Source: a virus. From it: DNA of 21,117 nt. How positions within the stretch are numbered: position 1 is the stretch's first letter; the number at the start of each line of letters is the position of its first letter. Positions 19,012 through 21,117 of the stretch are shown here, piece after piece. Where the stretch lies: positions 1 through 21,117 of the IMG/VR virus record IMGVR_UViG_3300047094_002080; one strand, written 5' to 3'. Both the position numbers and the translations under genes were made by a program. The notes under the pieces were generated by a model, which saw only the letters and a list, made by a program, of their open reading frames with translations, was not told the origin of the DNA and made no database searches.

Positions 19012-19305
19012 ATGAACCCCACCGTCCAAATCGCCGCACGCAACACCGATGGCATTGTCCAGCCCGTCCAAGCCACACCAGATGGGGCTCTGCGGGTGAG
19101 CACAGGTTTTCCGACTCCTGCTTACACCAAGTATGAAAATGTTCGTTTCACATCCCCCGCGACGAACAACACAAGCTATGTCGATTTCACTTTCAACGGC
19201 ACCTCGGTAGCCCGAATCGTGAATACCTATTTCGGAGCCAATCCCCCCACGGCCGACAATGCGGAGATCCGCAGCGTCGAGATCAAATTCCCGCCCTACG
19301 CGTAA
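19012..19305 (+). CDS. Hypothetical structural protein
   Basis: A 97-residue beta-rich protein (VQIAARNTDGIVQPVQATPD, YENVRFTSPATNNTSYVDF, EIRSVEIKFPPYA). Short beta proteins with the phrase 'ATPDGALRVS' occur in phage tail or head decoration contexts. The ATG was chosen after the C-rich leader (18972-19011) that ends the preceding gene; that leader has TTGACA at 18980 but no properly spaced -10 box. The TAA is immediately followed by the next gene's ATG. Function unknown. Confidence 0.6.
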   Translation: MNPTVQIAARNTDGIVQPVQATPDGALRVSTGFPTPAYTKYENVRFTSPATNNTSYVDFTFNGTSVARIVNTYFGANPPTADNAEIRSVEIKFPPYA

Positions 19306-19572
19306 ATGTCGCAGGTTTTTTTCAATCCCTTTTCCGGCGCAGCGCAGAATATCGCCATTCCGCAGCTCGACTCCTCGGGCCAAATCTCCGGCGCGATGAT
19401 CCCCGACGACTTTGACGATGTGCAGCGCTTCGACTCCGTGGCCGATTTCCCGAACCCCGGCACCGTCGCCCGCATTTACTTTCCCGCAGATACCAACATC
19501 CCGCACCGCTGGGATGTGGACACCCTTTCCTACAAGCCCATCTCGTCCGACACGGACGGCGGTGAGTTTTAG
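19306..19572 (+). CDS. Hypothetical structural protein
   Basis: An 88-residue acidic protein whose ATG directly follows the TAA of the previous gene. The sequence (FFNPFSGAAQNIAIPQLDSSG, then FDSVADFPNPGTVARIYFPA and HRWDVDTLSYKPI) resembles the 'phase' segments of tail or fibre proteins that contain 'fpspg..g..Y...dt...yrWdg..Y'. That pattern is seen repeatedly in phage tail proteins as a short beta module. It may be a separate small fibre or adaptor subunit. Confidence in coding is good; the role is inferred. Confidence 0.65.
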   Translation: MSQVFFNPFSGAAQNIAIPQLDSSGQISGAMIPDDFDDVQRFDSVADFPNPGTVARIYFPADTNIPHRWDVDTLSYKPISSDTDGGEF

Positions 19573-19614
19573 GACTAACCCCGCAGTAACAACCCCAAAT
19601 ACCCCCAAAACATC

Positions 19615-20388
19615 ATGGCTAATACCCTACGCATTAAACGCAGACTCACAGGTGCCTCCGGCGCCCCTACCGGCCTCGCTCTCGGCGAGTTGGCCCATAG
19701 CTTCGTTGACGACAAACTCTGGATCGGCAATGGCTCGAGCTCAGTTGTCATCGGCGGCGAAGGCCACTTCGCTACCAACGCCGACCTCGCATCCGAAGTC
19801 TCGACGCTGAACTCCAGCATCAGCTCCGAAAACTCCCGCGCCGTCGCAGCGGAGCAAGCCCTCGGATCACGCATTGATTCGGTCCTCTCAAACACCACAC
19901 AAGGATCGCTTGATTCGTTGACGGAGGTCGTGAGCGCCTTCCAAAGCGCAGACTCCAGCCTCAACGGAGCGATAACCACCCTCGCCAATAGCGCCTCCAG
20001 CGCTCTCAGCTCGGCCGTGGCGACACTCGAAGCAGCCGACAGCGCCCTCGACGGACGCCTCGACACCGCAGAGAGCGACATCAACGCGCTTGAGAGCCGC
20101 GCCACGACCATCGAAGGCGACGCCTCTGCTCTGGCCGCACGCGTCACCACAGCCGAAGGCGACATCGACGCCATCGAGTCAGCAGCCACAGCCCTTGCAG
20201 GCCGTGTGTCAACTGCCGAAGGTGACATCAACTCCATCGAATCCGCAGCGACAGCCCTCACAGGCCGCGTCTCCACTTTGGAGACCACCGCAGCAGGACT
20301 CGGCACGATGTCCACGCAGAATGCCAACAATGTCGCCATCACCGGCGGCAGCATCGACGGCATCAGCTTCGACGGCGGCAGCTTCTAA
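19615..20388 (+). CDS. Tail fibre protein with coiled-coil repeats
   Basis: A 257-residue fibre-like protein. Residues 1-50 (LRIKRRLTGASGAPTGLALGE, then DDKLWIGNG) match the N-terminal module found in many phage fibres and neck whiskers. Residues about 55-225 form heptad or hendecad repeats, with RVSTAEGDINSIESAATAL-type units occurring three to four times in tandem, a trimeric coiled-coil stalk. The end, GLGTMSTQNANNVAITGGSI (about 228-247), is a familiar distal fibre motif that may register the trimer. It lacks a large receptor-binding domain, so it may be a short spike, or tip domains may come from other genes. The leader before the ATG is G-poor. Confidence 0.8.
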   Translation: MANTLRIKRRLTGASGAPTGLALGELAHSFVDDKLWIGNGSSSVVIGGEGHFATNADLASEVSTLNSSISSENSRAVAAEQALGSRIDSVLSNTTQGSLDSLTEVVSAFQSADSSLNGAITTLANSASSALSSAVATLEAADSALDGRLDTAESDINALESRATTIEGDASALAARVTTAEGDIDAIESAATALAGRVSTAEGDINSIESAATALTGRVSTLETTAAGLGTMSTQNANNVAITGGSIDGISFDGGSF

Positions 20389-20407
20389 GCTCCCCTCCCT
20401 CCCCACA

Positions 20408-20438
20408 GCGGTGGCGCGGTTCCAGTCCGCGCCATCGC
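20408..20438 (+). terminator. GC-rich hairpin after fibre gene
   Basis: GCGGTGGCGCGG (20408-20419) pairs with CCGCGCCATCGC (20427-20438), one wobble, around a seven-base loop. Stem strength suits a terminator, but there is no T run behind it. GGGGCCCC (20444-20451) follows. It may partly terminate transcription or protect the fibre mRNA. Confidence 0.5.
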
Positions 20439-20454
20439 TCCACGGGGCCCCTGC

Positions 20455-20484
20455 TTAAAACTTAATCCTTAAAACTTAAAACTT
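20455..20484 (+). repeat. TTAAAACTTAA leader repeats
   Basis: TTAAAACTTAA occurs at 20455-20465, again with small variation from 20469, ending in TTAAAACTT before the ATG at 20490. The segment contains no G and no Shine-Dalgarno sequence. It probably keeps the start region of the next gene unstructured. Confidence 0.6.
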
Positions 20485-20489
20485 CCCCA

Positions 20490-20858
20490 ATGGCCACGGT
20501 CTTCAAGCTGCTCCGCTCCACGGTTCCCGGCCGAGTCCCCACCGCCGCGCAAGTGGCCCAAGGCTCCCTCGCCCTCAACCTCGCCGACCGGCGCTTGTAT
20601 TCCAAGGACCACACCAACGAAGTTTTCAGAATAGCCCGTCCCCGCGACCCCTCGGACTACCAACTCCTGCACGCTGCGGACGGCAACCACCTCTACCTCG
20701 GCCGCCTCGCTTGGGCAGACTACCCCGCCTCAGGCCCCGCCGAGGACTCCACCGCCTGGACCATCTACCGAATCACCACCGACGCCGCAGGCAATGTCGT
20801 CGCGGAGCAATCCGCCACCGGCGCGTGGTCGAACAAAACCCAACTCCAATTTTCTTAA
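20490..20858 (+). CDS. Fibre-associated protein with shared N-terminal module
   Basis: A 122-residue protein. Its N terminus (LLRSTVPGRVPTAAQVAQGS, then LALNLADRRLYSKD) is the same type of module as at the start of the fibre gene at 19615 (basic start, 'P....l..GelA.n..D..L'). The two thus share an attachment region but differ afterwards. The rest is probably beta structure, with the aromatic stretch HLYLGRLAWADYP and WTIYRITTDAAGN, resembling small tail-fibre tip modules. No coiled coil. A second, shorter fibre or adaptor is the most likely role. Confidence 0.65.
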   Translation: MATVFKLLRSTVPGRVPTAAQVAQGSLALNLADRRLYSKDHTNEVFRIARPRDPSDYQLLHAADGNHLYLGRLAWADYPASGPAEDSTAWTIYRITTDAAGNVVAEQSATGAWSNKTQLQFS

Positions 20859-20879
20859 AACATCAAACCCACCACCACC

Positions 20880-21117
20880 ATGACAGCATCCACTCCACTC
20901 CAAATCGACGGCAAAACCTACGACCGCTACTCGCTGAACCTCGCCATCACCGGCAAATACAACGCCGATGGCAGCACGGACGCCAATGTCGCCATGCGCC
21001 TCGTCCCGACCCGAATCGAGAACGGCGAGGTCATCACCGCAGACGCCAACGCCATCGGCATCTCGCTCGGCACGCTCGCCGGATCGGACGAAGCCACACA
21101 GCAAGCCGTAGGCGCGA
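20880..21117 (+). CDS. Structural protein, partial (3' end beyond window)
   Basis: Seventy-nine codons are present before the window ends, with no stop. The start ATG follows a G-free leader (AACATCAAACCCACCACCACC). The visible part (YDRYSLNLAITGKYNADGST, then VAMRLVPTRIENGEVI) is beta-rich and consistent with a phage tail or fibre component, but too little is seen to name it. Codon use matches the upstream structural genes. Confidence 0.65.
   Translation, partial: MTASTPLQIDGKTYDRYSLNLAITGKYNADGSTDANVAMRLVPTRIENGEVITADANAIGISLGTLAGSDEATQQAVGA

Overview
The window is a continuous stretch of a tailed double-stranded DNA bacteriophage (Caudoviricetes) or prophage: large terminase, portal, SU10-like major capsid protein, scaffold and fibre-like genes sit beside a phage recombination and replication set. 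The DNA is GC-rich apart from an AT-rich regulatory stretch near 400-580. No integrase, repressor, lysis gene, tRNA or host gene is recognisable, so neither lifestyle nor host can be read from the sequence. Structural genes are preceded by leaders almost free of G and without Shine-Dalgarno sequences, while many early genes have good ones. This fits a host that tolerates SD-less initiation, but it is weak evidence for host taxonomy.

Layout. (1) 103-747: two divergent small ribbon-helix-helix (RHH) proteins flank an AT-rich region with three TTTGTGCAC sites, probably an autoregulated switch. (2) 744-1951: a tightly overlapping string of very small early genes (HTH proteins, unknowns, two single-membrane-segment peptides). 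(3) 1955-5235: a recombination module with a Sak4-like RecA-fold ATPase, a Cas4/RecB-like PDDEXK nuclease with four cysteines, and an SSB-like protein ending DDIPF. (4) 5254-6540: a conserved phage protein with a RAMP/Cas7-like glycine-rich C terminus, then two 74-nt modules each made of exactly ten GGCNN pentamers plus a conserved hairpin, then another conserved phage protein. (5) 6543-8685: a RuvC-like resolvase, a DnaB/RepA-type helicase, and a dense cluster of GTGCCGCAAAATTA-type repeats in both orientations, a candidate replication origin. (6) 8682-12716: a small unknown, a probable small terminase, a coiled-coil protein with a DNA-level repeat, and the large terminase. (7) 12691-13449: a small HTH gene, an unknown, a structured RNA region with a mini-ORF, a strong intrinsic terminator and a 10-bp periodic repeat. 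(8) 13450-21117: scaffold, major capsid protein, a 70-nt nested hairpin, portal, a head-tail connector candidate with a carbohydrate-binding-like insertion, and tail or fibre genes, the last cut by the window end.

All genes except the first are on the plus strand, and many pairs overlap by ATGA, GTGA or TAATG, implying long co-transcribed, translationally coupled operons. The ATPase, nuclease, SSB-like protein and RuvC would handle annealing, end resection and junction resolution. The helicase would open the origin candidate just downstream of its own gene. Terminase, portal, scaffold and capsid proteins form the packaging and head module. The strongest unexplained signal is the paired GGCNN array at 5854-6034 beside the RAMP-like gene.
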